From JAJDGF01 sp031549325 (GTDB taxonomy: Bacteria; Bacillota; Clostridia; Christensenellales; Aristaeellaceae), in assembly GCA_031549325.1 (NCBI GenBank), contig JAVBQA010000024.1, forward strand, positions 1 to 26,151: a stretch of DNA of 26,151 nt, given 5' to 3'. Under the pieces are notes generated by a model. It searched no databases. It saw only the letters and a list, made by a program, of their open reading frames with translations, and was not told where the DNA came from. Below are positions 1 to 7,498 of the stretch, piece after piece. Made by a program: the position numbers and the translations under genes. Every line of letters starts with the position of its first letter. The first letter of the stretch is position 1.

Positions 1-1
1 G

Positions 2-232
2 ATGGCCGAGGGCACGGAGCAGCCGGGCGATGTGATCGCGACGGTGCGCTACCAGCTGAACACTGGGCGGCCCGACATCGTGATCGAGTATGTGGCGCAG
101 GCCGCGAATTCGGAGTACGCGCTGGTGCGGCAGGACGGCAAGGCGCTGTTTCTGATGAAGAAGGATAAGGTGCTGAACATGCTGGACCGGTGCCAGCAGT
201 TCCGGGATGGCACATACGTCCGCACCCCATAA
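2..232 (+). CDS. 3' end of an unidentified protein (partial)
   Basis: This is an open frame running in from the left edge and ending at a TAA at 230-232; 76 residues are visible and the true start probably lies outside the window. The visible part reads like a small beta-rich C-terminal domain (VRYQLNTGRPDIVIEY, then EYALVRQDGKALFLMKKDKV). It has no transmembrane segment and no obvious catalytic motif. The strand pattern, ending in a charged KKDKVLNML helix, is faintly reminiscent of DUF4340-type C-termini, but I cannot assign it. It is followed 12 bases later by a long perfect hairpin with a short T-rich tail, consistent with the end of a transcription unit. It converges with the importer operon read from the other strand. 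Confidence 0.5.
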   Translation: MAEGTEQPGDVIATVRYQLNTGRPDIVIEYVAQAANSEYALVRQDGKALFLMKKDKVLNMLDRCQQFRDGTYVRTP

Positions 233-244
233 CCGCGAGTGAGT

Positions 245-291
245 ATATGAGAAATGGTCCAGGGACTTCGTCCCTGGACCATTTCTCATAT
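245..291 (+). terminator. 22-bp perfect hairpin between convergent genes
   Basis: Positions 245-266 and 270-291 are perfect reverse complements around a TTC loop (core GGTCCAGGGAC / GTCCCTGGACC). On the + strand the stem runs straight into TTTT (291-294), so it fits as a terminator of the upstream gene. It contains the TGA stop (286-288) of the leftward permease gene; on that strand no T-run follows. Confidence 0.75.
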
Positions 292-1203
292 TTTCCCGGG
301 GCGGCGGCGTTTGGCGGTACGCACCACCAAGACCATCATCGCGACCGTCACCACATACGGCGCCATGCTGGTCAGATTGCTGCTCACGCCCGCCGACTGC
401 AGCCGCAGCCCCAGCGCGTCGATGAAGCCAAACAGCAGCGCCGCCAGAAACACCTTCCTCGGATCCGAGCCCCCGAAAATCACGCAGGCCACCGCGATGA
501 ACCCACGTGACGCGCTCATGTTCTCGGAGAACAGCGTCAGATACCCAAGGCTAAGATGCGCGCCCGCGAGGCCCGAGAACAACCCGCACAAAAGGGACGC
601 GATCCACTTCATCTTCTCCGGGCGGATGCCCGCCGCCCGCAGCGACTGCGGATGCTCGCCCGCTGCCCGCAGGTGGAACCCAAACGGCGTCTTATAGATC
701 AGCAGGTAACACAGCGCCACCAGCGCCCAGCTCACATACACCAGCAACGTGTTCTGGTTCAGCAGCGGGCCCAGCACCGGAACGCTTTGGAGCCAAGGCC
801 AGTCCAGCCTCGGCAGGCCGTGGATCGGCAGGTCCGCGCGCCCGGAAAACGCGCCCGCCACGCCGAAAATCGTTCTGAGCAGGTATACAGTCAGCCCGCC
901 CGCGAAGATGTTCAGCGCCACGCCGATGATGAACTCGTCGCTCTTGAACTTCACCACGAACAGCGCGAAGAACGCGCCCAGCACAAGCCCCATGAAAAGC
1001 GCCAGCGCCAGACCGCCCAGGAAGCCGCCCAGGAAGCAGCTGCCCAGCACCGCAAAAAACGCGCCGCACAGCATCATGCCGTCCATGCCGATGTTCATGA
1101 TGCCCACGTGCTCGGTCATCAGCACGCCCAGCGCCGCCAGCACCACTGGGGTGGCCGTGCGCAGCGTGTTTTGAAGCAGCCCTATGTTAAAGATGTCGCC
1201 CAT
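286..1203 (-). CDS. BMP-type ABC transporter, inner-membrane permease 2 (nucleoside/simple sugar)
   Basis: This 305-residue, highly hydrophobic protein has about eight to nine predicted membrane segments and the family signature near the N-terminus (GVLMTEHVGIMNIGMDGMML), typical of the BPD_transp_2 permeases paired with BMP binding proteins (NupQ/YufQ type). With the permease encoded just upstream it should form the heterodimeric channel for import of nucleosides or related ribosides. The ATG lies 1 base after the TAG of the other permease, with an AAAGGGGG ribosome site inside that gene's 3' end. Its TGA stop is embedded in the 245-291 hairpin. It is the last gene of the leftward four-gene operon. 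The substrate is inferred from family; simple sugars or other purine-like compounds remain possible. Confidence 0.9.
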   Translation of the reverse strand: MGDIFNIGLLQNTLRTATPVVLAALGVLMTEHVGIMNIGMDGMMLCGAFFAVLGSCFLGGFLGGLALALFMGLVLGAFFALFVVKFKSDEFIIGVALNIFAGGLTVYLLRTIFGVAGAFSGRADLPIHGLPRLDWPWLQSVPVLGPLLNQNTLLVYVSWALVALCYLLIYKTPFGFHLRAAGEHPQSLRAAGIRPEKMKWIASLLCGLFSGLAGAHLSLGYLTLFSENMSASRGFIAVACVIFGGSDPRKVFLAALLFGFIDALGLRLQSAGVSSNLTSMAPYVVTVAMMVLVVRTAKRRRPGKI

Positions 1204-1204
1204 G

Positions 1205-2326
1205 CTAGACCGCCCCCTTCGAAAGCCGCGCCAGCGCGTCGCGCCGCGCGCGGGTTCTGATGCGCCGCGCCTTGATGCCGGCCGTAATCCCGCTCTCGGC
1301 CGCCATGAAGAAGATGATCACCGATTGCACGATCAAGATCGTCTCGCTCGGAATGCCCACTTTCTCCATGCCGGTGGCGCCGATCTTCAGCGCGCCGAAG
1401 AACAGGCTCATCAGCGCGATGCCGCCCGGGTTGTAGCGCATGATCATGGCCACCAGCATCCCGTCGAAATAGAACTCGGAGCTGACCGACGTCACGAACC
1501 GCTTGTGCAGCCCGAACACCTCGAACATACCCACCAGCCCGCAGATCGCGCCCGAAATCAGCATCGAGGTGAGCATCAGCTTGTCGGTTCCGATGCCCAT
1601 GTAGCGCGCGAACCGGGGGTTTTCGCCGGTCAGCCGCATCTCAAACCCGCCGCTGGTCTGCTTCATCAGGTACCAAATCAAAAGAGCGATCCCGGCGGCC
1701 AGGAAGATGCTGTCCGTCAGATTGCTGAGCTTGATGATGCGGGGGAACATGTACAGCGCGTCAATCTTGACCGTGCCCGACGCGATGCCCTTCTCGGCAG
1801 TCTTTAGCGGGCCGTTGGCCAGAAAAGCGCAGAAGTAGATCGCGGCCGAGTTCAGCATGATCGTGGTGACGACCTCGTTGACCTTCAGCTTCACCTTCAG
1901 CCATGCCGGGAGCAGCGCGTACAACCCACCCGCCAGCATGGCCGCCAGCAGCGCCAGCGGGATGCCAATGTGGGGCGGCAGCCCGGCGCAGTAGCCGCCC
2001 ACCAGCGCCGACGCCATTGCCCCCAAATACAGCTGGCCCTCGCCGCCCACGTTGAAAATGCCGGCGCTGGCCGCCACGGCCATCGCAAGGCCCGTCAGGC
2101 ACAGTGTGGCGGATTTGGCCAGCGTGTCGCCCACCGCCCGCTGGTTGCCAAACGCGCCCTGGATCAGCGCGCTGTATCCATCCATCGGGTTGTGGCCGGA
2201 CGCGATCATGATCCCAGCGCCCACCAGCAGCGCCAGCGCCACCGACACAACCAGGGACAGCAGGTATTCGCCGTTCAGCCTCTTCACCGGGCGCAGGCTG
2301 AAAAGCGCCTTTAGCAGTTCCCTCAT
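1205..2326 (-). CDS. BMP-type ABC transporter, inner-membrane permease 1 (nucleoside/simple sugar)
   Basis: This 373-residue polytopic membrane protein of the BPD_transp_2 family (NupP/YufP type) is longer than its partner because of an N-terminal cytoplasmic leader and first helix (about residues 20-45). The family motif AASAGIFNVGGEGQLYLGAM is visible near residue 90, followed by roughly eight further hydrophobic segments and a basic C-terminus (KARRIRTRARR). The ATG overlaps the TGA of the upstream ATPase gene by four bases (ATGA) and has an AGGAGGG site, so translation is probably coupled. It works with the adjacent permease, ATPase and binding protein. Assignment to the family is firm; the exact substrate is inferred. 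Confidence 0.9.
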   Translation of the reverse strand: MRELLKALFSLRPVKRLNGEYLLSLVVSVALALLVGAGIMIASGHNPMDGYSALIQGAFGNQRAVGDTLAKSATLCLTGLAMAVAASAGIFNVGGEGQLYLGAMASALVGGYCAGLPPHIGIPLALLAAMLAGGLYALLPAWLKVKLKVNEVVTTIMLNSAAIYFCAFLANGPLKTAEKGIASGTVKIDALYMFPRIIKLSNLTDSIFLAAGIALLIWYLMKQTSGGFEMRLTGENPRFARYMGIGTDKLMLTSMLISGAICGLVGMFEVFGLHKRFVTSVSSEFYFDGMLVAMIMRYNPGGIALMSLFFGALKIGATGMEKVGIPSETILIVQSVIIFFMAAESGITAGIKARRIRTRARRDALARLSKGAV

Positions 2327-3861
2327 GCGTCCGCCCTCCTGTCCCCGGTCATGTGGTAGCCGACCTCGGCTGGGGTGGTGTGCCGCGGCAAAAACTCACC
2401 GGTGATCTGTCCCTCGTAGATCGTGATGATCCGGTCGGAGAGACGCATCACCTCGTCCAGATCGGCGCTGACCAGCAAGATCGCGCAGCCCCGGTTGCGC
2501 TTGTCGATGATGGATTGGTGGATGAACTCGATCGCGCCGATGTCCACGCCGCGCGTGGGCTGGGCGATGATCAGCGCTTGCGCGTCAAAGGAGAATTCCC
2601 GCGCCAAGACCACCTTTTGCATGTTGCCGCCTGACAGCGACTGGGCTTGCGTTTCGATGCCCGCCGCGCGGATGTCAAACTTCTTCAGCAGCGACTGGGC
2701 ATAGCGCCGGGCAGCGCCCCACTTCATCTGAATGCCCAAGGCCGAAAACGCCCGCGAGCGCTGTTTGCCCGCCAGCAGGTTGTCCTGAATGCTGGCGGCT
2801 TTAGAAACGCCGGTCAGCAGGCGGTCCTCAGGAATGTGCGCCAGCCCAAGCGCGCGGATCTGGCCGGGGGAGAGGCCCCTGACGTCCCTCCCCAGCACCC
2901 GCACAAAGCCGCCCCGCATGGGACGCATGCCGGTAATGGCCTCGAGCAGCTCGCTCTGGCCGTTGCCCTCGACGGCGGCCACGCCCAGAATCTCGCCTCT
3001 GTGGACAGTGAAGCTCAGGCCGTTGACGGCGGGCAGCATCCGGTCGGACAGCGCCTGCAGATTCTCAACCTCGATGGCCGCGCCGCCGGTTTCGCCCGTG
3101 CGGGGAAGCTCGCCGTGCAGCACCTCGCGTCCCACCATCATGGATGCCAGCATCCGCTCGTCGATATCCTTCGTGTCCTTCACACCCACCAGTTTTCCCT
3201 GGCGCATCACGCCCACGCGATCGGAGATCTGGGTGACCTCGTAAAGCTTGTGGGTGATGATGATGACCGTCATGCCCTTTTCGCGCACGATGCGCCTGAG
3301 CACGTGGAACAGCTCGTCAGTCTCGCCCGGCGTGAGCACGGCGGTCGGCTCGTCCAGGATCAGGATGTCCGCGCCCCGGTGCAGCGTCTTCAGGATCTCC
3401 ACCCGTTGCTGCAGCCCGACGCTCAGCTCGGAAACCCGCGCCTGGGGCTCCACGTGCAGCCCGAACTCACCGGACAGCGCGCGCACGTCGGCGTCTGCCC
3501 TGGCGAAATCGTAGAACGCGCCGCGCTTCCTGGGTTCGATCCCAAGCGCGATGTTCTGCGACACGGAGAAGCTCGGAACCAACATGAAGTGCTGATGCAC
3601 CATGCCGACGCCCATGCGGATGGCCATGGCTGGGTCATAGCCCGCGGGCACTTGCCGTCCCTTGACGTAGAGCTGGCCGCTCGTGGCCTCGTGCAGCCCG
3701 TACAGGATGTTCATCAGCGTGGACTTGCCCGCGCCGTTTTCGCCGACCAGCGCGAACACTTCGCCGGGCAGAACATCCAGGCACACGTCGTCATTGGCCA
3801 GCACGCCCGGAAACTGCATGCAGATATGGTCAAACCGAAGGATCGGATCGGGCAAATTCAT
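2323..3861 (-). CDS. BMP-type ABC transporter, double ATPase subunit
   Basis: This roughly 512-residue protein has two ABC domains in tandem, as in RbsA, MglA and NupO. The first domain has Walker A GENGAGKST near residue 41, signature LSVGLQQRVEI and Walker B ILILDEPTA. The second has a degenerate Walker A (VEGNGQSE), an intact LSGGNMQK signature and ALIIAQPTRGVDIG in place of Walker B, which is normal for this family, where only one site hydrolyses ATP well. The start is uncertain: GTG at 3864 and ATG at 3861 both lie inside or against the ribosome site AGGGGTGAT (3868-3860), so the in-frame TTG at 3855, 8 bases downstream of AGGGG, may be the real start. An attenuator-like hairpin separates it from the binding-protein gene. 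Confidence 0.92.
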   Translation of the reverse strand: MNLPDPILRFDHICMQFPGVLANDDVCLDVLPGEVFALVGENGAGKSTLMNILYGLHEATSGQLYVKGRQVPAGYDPAMAIRMGVGMVHQHFMLVPSFSVSQNIALGIEPRKRGAFYDFARADADVRALSGEFGLHVEPQARVSELSVGLQQRVEILKTLHRGADILILDEPTAVLTPGETDELFHVLRRIVREKGMTVIIITHKLYEVTQISDRVGVMRQGKLVGVKDTKDIDERMLASMMVGREVLHGELPRTGETGGAAIEVENLQALSDRMLPAVNGLSFTVHRGEILGVAAVEGNGQSELLEAITGMRPMRGGFVRVLGRDVRGLSPGQIRALGLAHIPEDRLLTGVSKAASIQDNLLAGKQRSRAFSALGIQMKWGAARRYAQSLLKKFDIRAAGIETQAQSLSGGNMQKVVLAREFSFDAQALIIAQPTRGVDIGAIEFIHQSIIDKRNRGCAILLVSADLDEVMRLSDRIITIYEGQITGEFLPRHTTPAEVGYHMTGDRRADA

Positions 3862-3869
3862 CACCCCTA

Positions 3870-3957
3870 AAAAGCGGGCGCACTACGCGCGTGCCCCGGC
3901 AGCTCTGCACATGCAATCGGCGTGCAGAACCGCGGGAGCGCAGGCGTAGTGCGCCCG
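3870..3957 (-). terminator. intra-operon hairpin with T-run (leaky terminator/attenuator)
   Basis: Positions 3944-3957 and 3875-3888 form a perfect 14-bp stem (CGGGCGCACTACGC and its complement). An inner 7-bp stem (3904-3910 with 3922-3928) and further partial pairing lie inside. On the minus strand the stem is followed by CTTTTTA (3874-3868), giving an intrinsic-terminator shape. It lies between the stop of the binding-protein gene and the ATPase ribosome site. It should let the binding protein be made in excess over the membrane complex and may also protect the 3' end of its mRNA. Confidence 0.75.
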
Positions 3958-3967
3958 TCAAACTGTT

Positions 3968-4951
3968 TTATTGAAACGCAGTCGGCACCACGATCTCGCC
4001 CGAGATGATCTGCGCTTTGAGCGCCTCAACCTCGGCCTTTAGCTCGTCTGACACCTGCTGGGGAGAGCCCTCCTCGCCGTAGCTCACATCGATGAATCCG
4101 GTCGCCATGTTGGCCGCCCAGACCTGGCCGCCCTGGAACTCGCCGCTGTCGATGAACTTGCTGACCGCCTCAAAGATGGACTGATCCACCCGCTTGATCA
4201 TGGAGCAGATGATGGAGTCCGGCTTGATGTATTTCTGGTCGCTGTCCACGCCGATGGCGAAGTTGCCGGTCTCGGCGGCGGCCTCGAACACGCCCTCGCC
4301 GGTCTTGCCCGCGACCTGGAACACGATGTCGCAGCCCGAGGAATACAGCGCCAGCGCGTTCTCCTTGCCCTTGGCTGGATCCTCAAACGTGCCAGCGAAC
4401 TGCGTGGTCACGGTCACGTTCGGGTTGGCGTGCTTCGCGCCCGCCTCATAGCCCACCATGAAGTCGTTGATGGTGTCCATGTCTTCGCCGCCCACTGCGC
4501 CGATCTTGCCCGTCTTGGTCAGTTTGCCCGCGATGTAGCCCACCAGGAAGCTGCCCTCATTCTGAGCATACACGATGCTCATCAGGTTCTCGATGCCGTC
4601 CAGACCGTTGTCTACAAAGATGAACTTGGTGTCGGGCAGCTGGGGCGCGAGCTCCGTCAGCGGATCCCAGAACTGCCAGCCGACGAGCACCACGATGTCA
4701 TTGGTTTCGGCCGCGTCCACCAGCTTGGACGAAAACGCCGAGGCGTCGTCCTGGCACTCGAACACGGTGGGGGTGACGCCTTTCTCCTGGGCCAGCCTTT
4801 GAAGGCCCGCGTTGGCCGAGTCGTAGAATGAGCGGTCGCCCAGGCCGCCGGCCACCACGATGGCCACCTTCAGCGGCGTCTCTGCGCGCGCGACCGCAAA
4901 CAGAGAAAACGCCAGCGCGATGCAGAGCGCCAAGGTCAGCAATTTTTTCAT
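3968..4951 (-). CDS. bmpA: BMP family substrate-binding protein of the ABC importer
   Basis: This 327-residue exported protein captures the substrate outside the cell for the permease/ATPase genes that follow. A signal peptide occupies residues 1-23 (MKKLLTLALCIALAFSLFAV, then ARAE) with a type I signal-peptidase site. There is no proper lipobox, because the only early Cys (residue 10) follows LAL. The mature part carries the family hallmark GGLGDRSFYDSANAGL (residues 35-50), and the periplasmic-binding fold continues through VAGKTGEG and a GVDSDQKYIKP segment typical of BMP/PnrA proteins. The start at 4951 is chosen over an upstream in-frame ATG at 5017 because of the AGGAGG site just before it and the signal peptide. 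PnrA relatives bind purine nucleosides; the ligand here is inferred. Confidence 0.92.
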   Translation of the reverse strand: MKKLLTLALCIALAFSLFAVARAETPLKVAIVVAGGLGDRSFYDSANAGLQRLAQEKGVTPTVFECQDDASAFSSKLVDAAETNDIVVLVGWQFWDPLTELAPQLPDTKFIFVDNGLDGIENLMSIVYAQNEGSFLVGYIAGKLTKTGKIGAVGGEDMDTINDFMVGYEAGAKHANPNVTVTTQFAGTFEDPAKGKENALALYSSGCDIVFQVAGKTGEGVFEAAAETGNFAIGVDSDQKYIKPDSIICSMIKRVDQSIFEAVSKFIDSGEFQGGQVWAANMATGFIDVSYGEEGSPQQVSDELKAEVEALKAQIISGEIVVPTAFQ

Positions 4952-4988
4952 GGGATGGATCCTCCTACATGTGTGATTCTTACCTATC

Positions 4989-5017
4989 ATTATAAAACAT
5001 GCATCCGCAAAAATCAA
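4989..5017 (-). promoter_or_regulatory. promoter of the BMP importer operon
   Basis: Reading the minus strand, a -35 like TTGATT (5017-5012) is followed after 17 bases by a perfect TATAAT (4994-4989), 38 bases upstream of the bmpA start. It sits back to back with the promoter of the divergent reductase gene; the two -35 boxes are only 3 bases apart (5017 and 5021). Confidence 0.7.
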
Positions 5018-5020
5018 TGC

Positions 5021-5048
5021 ATGACAGGTGGTGGATTTGTGTTATAAT
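5021..5048 (+). promoter_or_regulatory. promoter of the flavodoxin-fold reductase gene
   Basis: ATGACA (5021-5026) matches the -35 consensus at five of six positions and is followed after 16 bases by a perfect TATAAT (5043-5048). The transcript would begin around 5055, leaving almost no leader before the ribosome site GAGGTGAT at 5057-5064. Confidence 0.7.
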
Positions 5049-5062
5049 GAGCCAATGAGGTG

Positions 5063-5662
5063 ATGGAATTGAGGTTGCTGTTCATCGACGCCTGCCCCAG
5101 AGACCCGGCAGTTTCGCGCACGCACCGCCTGTGCCGCGCGTTTTTGGAGGCGTTTAGGGAAGGACGCCCGGAGGCTGGCGTCGAGGCGCTGCGGTTAACT
5201 GACCTCGGGCTTGCGCCATTTGACGGCGCGATGGCGGCTGCCCGCGACGCGCTTCGGACCGAGGGGAAGCTGGACGCCCCGATGTTTGATCTGCCGCGCC
5301 AGTTCGCGAGCGCCGACCGGATCCTGATTGGAGCGCCGTACTGGGACTACTCGTTTCCGGCGCTGCTGAAGATCTACATCGACCACGTCAGCTGCGGCAA
5401 GATCCTGTTCGATTATGACGACGCGGGCGCGCCGCACGGCCTGTGCAGGGCCACGCGCATCGCGTATATCGTGACGGCGGGCAGCCCGATTGACCCGGGG
5501 GACTGGGGCGCGGGCTACATCGCCGCGCTGGCGCGAGAACTGTACGGCATCCCCAGGCTCGACCAGGTGCGCGCCGAGGGGCTGGACATCATCGGAAACG
5601 ATGCGAAGGGGATTCTGGCCAGGGCGGAGGCTGAAGCCAGGGCGCTGGCGCGGGAATTCTAG
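5063..5662 (+). CDS. flavodoxin-fold NAD(P)H-dependent FMN reductase / azoreductase family
   Basis: A protein of about 199 residues of the Flavodoxin_2 (quinone reductase/AzoR) group, expected to bind FMN and reduce quinones, azo or nitro compounds with NAD(P)H in the cytoplasm. The N-terminal strand and phosphate loop (LLFIDACPRDPAVSRTHRL) is present. So is the middle motif IGAPYWDYSFPALLKIYIDH, equivalent to APMYNFxxPxxLKxxIDH of azoreductases, and a TAGSP loop near residue 139 of the flavin site. The start is ambiguous: GTG 5060 and ATG 5063 overlap the ribosome site GAGGTGAT (5057-5064), so TTG 5069 or 5075 may be used, and the protein would then begin just before LLFID. The stop codon TAG falls at the edge of an inverted-repeat element. 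Confidence 0.82.
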   Translation: MELRLLFIDACPRDPAVSRTHRLCRAFLEAFREGRPEAGVEALRLTDLGLAPFDGAMAAARDALRTEGKLDAPMFDLPRQFASADRILIGAPYWDYSFPALLKIYIDHVSCGKILFDYDDAGAPHGLCRATRIAYIVTAGSPIDPGDWGAGYIAALARELYGIPRLDQVRAEGLDIIGNDAKGILARAEAEARALAREF

Positions 5663-5825
5663 GTAAGCGCTGATGAAAGCGACCGCCGGGATTGAGGTGG
5701 ATTTTTCGTTCCGGCAAGAAGCCGGAGCGCAGGAATAGCAGCGCTATTTCAAGTGGAGAGCGCCGCCGCCGGAGCGGAAGAGGCGCCTCAAGACCGGTGG
5801 CCGCTTTAGTCAGTGCTTACCTAGA
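5658..5825. repeat. structured inverted-repeat element (MITE-like) fused to a stop codon
   Basis: Arms 5658-5689 and 5794-5825 are inverted copies matching at 27 of 32 bases; with G-U pairs, 30 of 32 pair as RNA. Inside, 5692-5708 pairs with 5775-5791 (15 of 17 including G-U). Two small hairpins sit at the tip: 5707-5729 with an AAGAA loop and 5732-5750 with an AGC loop. The outermost bases read TA at 5660-5661 and again at 5822-5823, so a 160-base unit (5662-5821) bounded by TA is possible, as for IS630/Tc1-type non-autonomous elements. The reductase stop codon TAG (5660-5662) is made from the left TA plus the first G. No coding potential was seen inside. Confidence 0.65.
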
Positions 5826-5861
5826 TCAAAAAGCGACCACCACGGTGGCCGCTGTTTTGAT
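5825..5861 (-). terminator. intrinsic terminator of the 5'-nucleotidase gene (possibly bidirectional)
   Basis: Positions 5825-5841 and 5844-5861 form a hairpin with core GCGACCACC / GGTGGCCGC and one bulge. On the minus strand the stem ends in TTTTT (5832-5828), 60 bases past the nucleotidase stop. On the + strand GTTTTG follows the core, so it may also stop reductase transcription. Its core sequence resembles the ends of the adjacent inverted repeat. Confidence 0.8.
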
Positions 5862-5921
5862 GGGATGCTCAAGGGACGCGCGCCCCGAGGGGAGTTGCGG
5901 AGGGAAGCGCCCCTGCGTTTC

Positions 5922-7427
5922 TTACCCTCCGATGATGTTGATGCGGCCATCGGCCTCGGGTGCGATCGTGCCGGCAGCCTTGATGTGGTTCGTGATGATC
6001 TCATCCATGATGCCCATCTGGAGCAGCATGGGGCATTCGGCGAGCATCTCATAGCCGTCGCCGCCGGAGGCCAGGAAGTCGTTGGTGACCAGCTGGTAAG
6101 TCTTTTTCGTGTCGACCGGTTCGCCTTTGACCTTCAGATCGCTGACGCGGCTGCCCTTCTCCTTGCTGACGTCCACGGTCACGGTCATGCCGCCGATCTG
6201 CGCAAAGCCGCCGGCGGTCTCTGGCAGGTTGCTGTAACCGTGCTCCAGCGCGGCGGTCAGCTGCTCGCCGGTGATGTTCAGCACCACCACGTAGTTGGCG
6301 AAGGGATAGACTTCGTTGATGTCGCGCACGGTGATGTCGCCCGCCGGAACGGTCTTGCGGATGTTGCCGCCGTTCATGAGGGCCACGTCCGCGCCGGTGG
6401 CTTCGATGAACACGTCGCAGGCGAAGTCGCCCCAGTTGGACTCCTGGGTGCGCACGATGGGGCGCTCGCCGACCAGCTCGACGGTGGTCTTGCCGATGAC
6501 GGTATCCAAAATTTCGGCCTGCGCCGCCTCGATGGCTTCGATGGCGTTGATGAGCTTGTGATCCTCAAAGCGCTTGGGATTGGGAATCAGCGAAGGCTCA
6601 ATCTCGATGTCGCTGCCGTTGAAGGTCAGGATCACGCGGCCCAAGTTGTTCAGGTACTCGCCGGTGGAGGTGATCGGCGCGTTGCCTGGCAGCTGCTTGA
6701 TGTTGGGCAGCTCGGTGTGGCTGTGGGCGTCGATGACGAGCGTCACGCCCGGGATGGCGGCCAGAATTGAGCTGTTGGGGTCGTAGGCGTCGTCCGCGCC
6801 CCAGTGGCAAAGCACGATGACCGCGTCTGCCTGGCCCTTGACCTCGTCGACAACCTTCTTCACCTGCTCCACGCCCTCAAAGCGGATGCCCGCCACGTGG
6901 TCCGGGTGGATGGCGGACTTCATTTCAGGGTTTTGCGCGCCGACGATGGCGATCTTCTTGCCCGCGATCTCCTTGATGACGTACGGGGCCAGCAGGTAGC
7001 TGCCGTCGTCGTTGAGCAGGTTGCCGCTCAGCAGCGGGAAGTTCATTTCCTTGCTCAGCTCCACCAGGCGATCCTTGCCATAGTTGAAGTCGTGGTTGCC
7101 CGCGGACATGGCGTCGTAGCCGATCTCGTTCATCAGCTGCACGATGCTCTCGCCTTGGGTGGAGTTGGCGAAGATGGTGCCGTGCAGCGTGTCGCCCGCG
7201 TCCAGCACCAGCACGTTCTCGCCCTTGCCGCGCGCTTCGTTGACGAAGCTCTGCATCATGGCGTAGCCCATGCCTGCCGAGTTGTCGTAGCGCGCGTGGA
7301 CGTCGTTGGTGTGGAAGATGGTGATGCTGACGGGCTCCTCGGGAGCGGGTGTGGCGGTTTGGGCCAGCGCGGGCAGCGCGCTGAGCAGCATAAGGATCGC
7401 GATCAGGAATGCCAGCGTTTTCTTCAT
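5922..7427 (-). CDS. secreted 5'-nucleotidase / 2',3'-cyclic phosphodiesterase (UshA/YfkN type)
   Basis: This 501-residue exported enzyme should hydrolyse extracellular nucleotides to nucleosides and phosphate. A signal peptide covers residues 1-22 with cleavage after ALPALA and no lipobox. A Thr/Pro/Glu linker leads to the metallophosphoesterase domain: FHTNDVHARYDN (D42, H44), LDAGDTLHG (D79), GNHDFNYG (N111, H112, D113), CHWGADD (H208) and DAHSHTE (H235, H237), which is the full set of dinuclear-metal ligands. The 5'-nucleotidase C-terminal domain runs from about residue 300 to the end, including the loop near NGGNIRKTVPAGDIT that shapes the nucleotide site. There is no LPXTG or anchor. 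ATG 7427 follows an AAGGTGG site. It lies near the nucleoside-type importer, suggesting a scavenging pair. Confidence 0.92.
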   Translation of the reverse strand: MKKTLAFLIAILMLLSALPALAQTATPAPEEPVSITIFHTNDVHARYDNSAGMGYAMMQSFVNEARGKGENVLVLDAGDTLHGTIFANSTQGESIVQLMNEIGYDAMSAGNHDFNYGKDRLVELSKEMNFPLLSGNLLNDDGSYLLAPYVIKEIAGKKIAIVGAQNPEMKSAIHPDHVAGIRFEGVEQVKKVVDEVKGQADAVIVLCHWGADDAYDPNSSILAAIPGVTLVIDAHSHTELPNIKQLPGNAPITSTGEYLNNLGRVILTFNGSDIEIEPSLIPNPKRFEDHKLINAIEAIEAAQAEILDTVIGKTTVELVGERPIVRTQESNWGDFACDVFIEATGADVALMNGGNIRKTVPAGDITVRDINEVYPFANYVVVLNITGEQLTAALEHGYSNLPETAGGFAQIGGMTVTVDVSKEKGSRVSDLKVKGEPVDTKKTYQLVTNDFLASGGDGYEMLAECPMLLQMGIMDEIITNHIKAAGTIAPEADGRINIIGG

Positions 7428-7498
7428 GGGACAACCACCTTTCTCAATACCGTTTTCCTCGAAGGGCGAGCGGATGACTCGGCCTCTCTAACAGGATA

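Noticed and set aside
2647..3870. 407-codon open frame on the + strand opposite the ABC ATPase gene
   Set aside because: It is antisense to a gene with all ABC motifs. Its translation is rich in His, Gln, Arg and Asp as expected from GC-rich shadow frames, and no family motif or ribosome site is seen.
3968..4951. Lipoprotein processing at Cys10 of the BMP binding protein
   Set aside because: The residue before the Cys is Leu rather than Gly/Ala/Ser and the hydrophobic stretch before it is too short. ARA-E is a better cleavage site.
5658..5825. T-box riboswitch, 6S RNA or retron msr-msd
   Set aside because: There is no T-box AGGGTGGNACCGCG core, no 6S-like central bubble, and no reverse transcriptase gene nearby. 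The unit follows a stop codon rather than preceding a gene.
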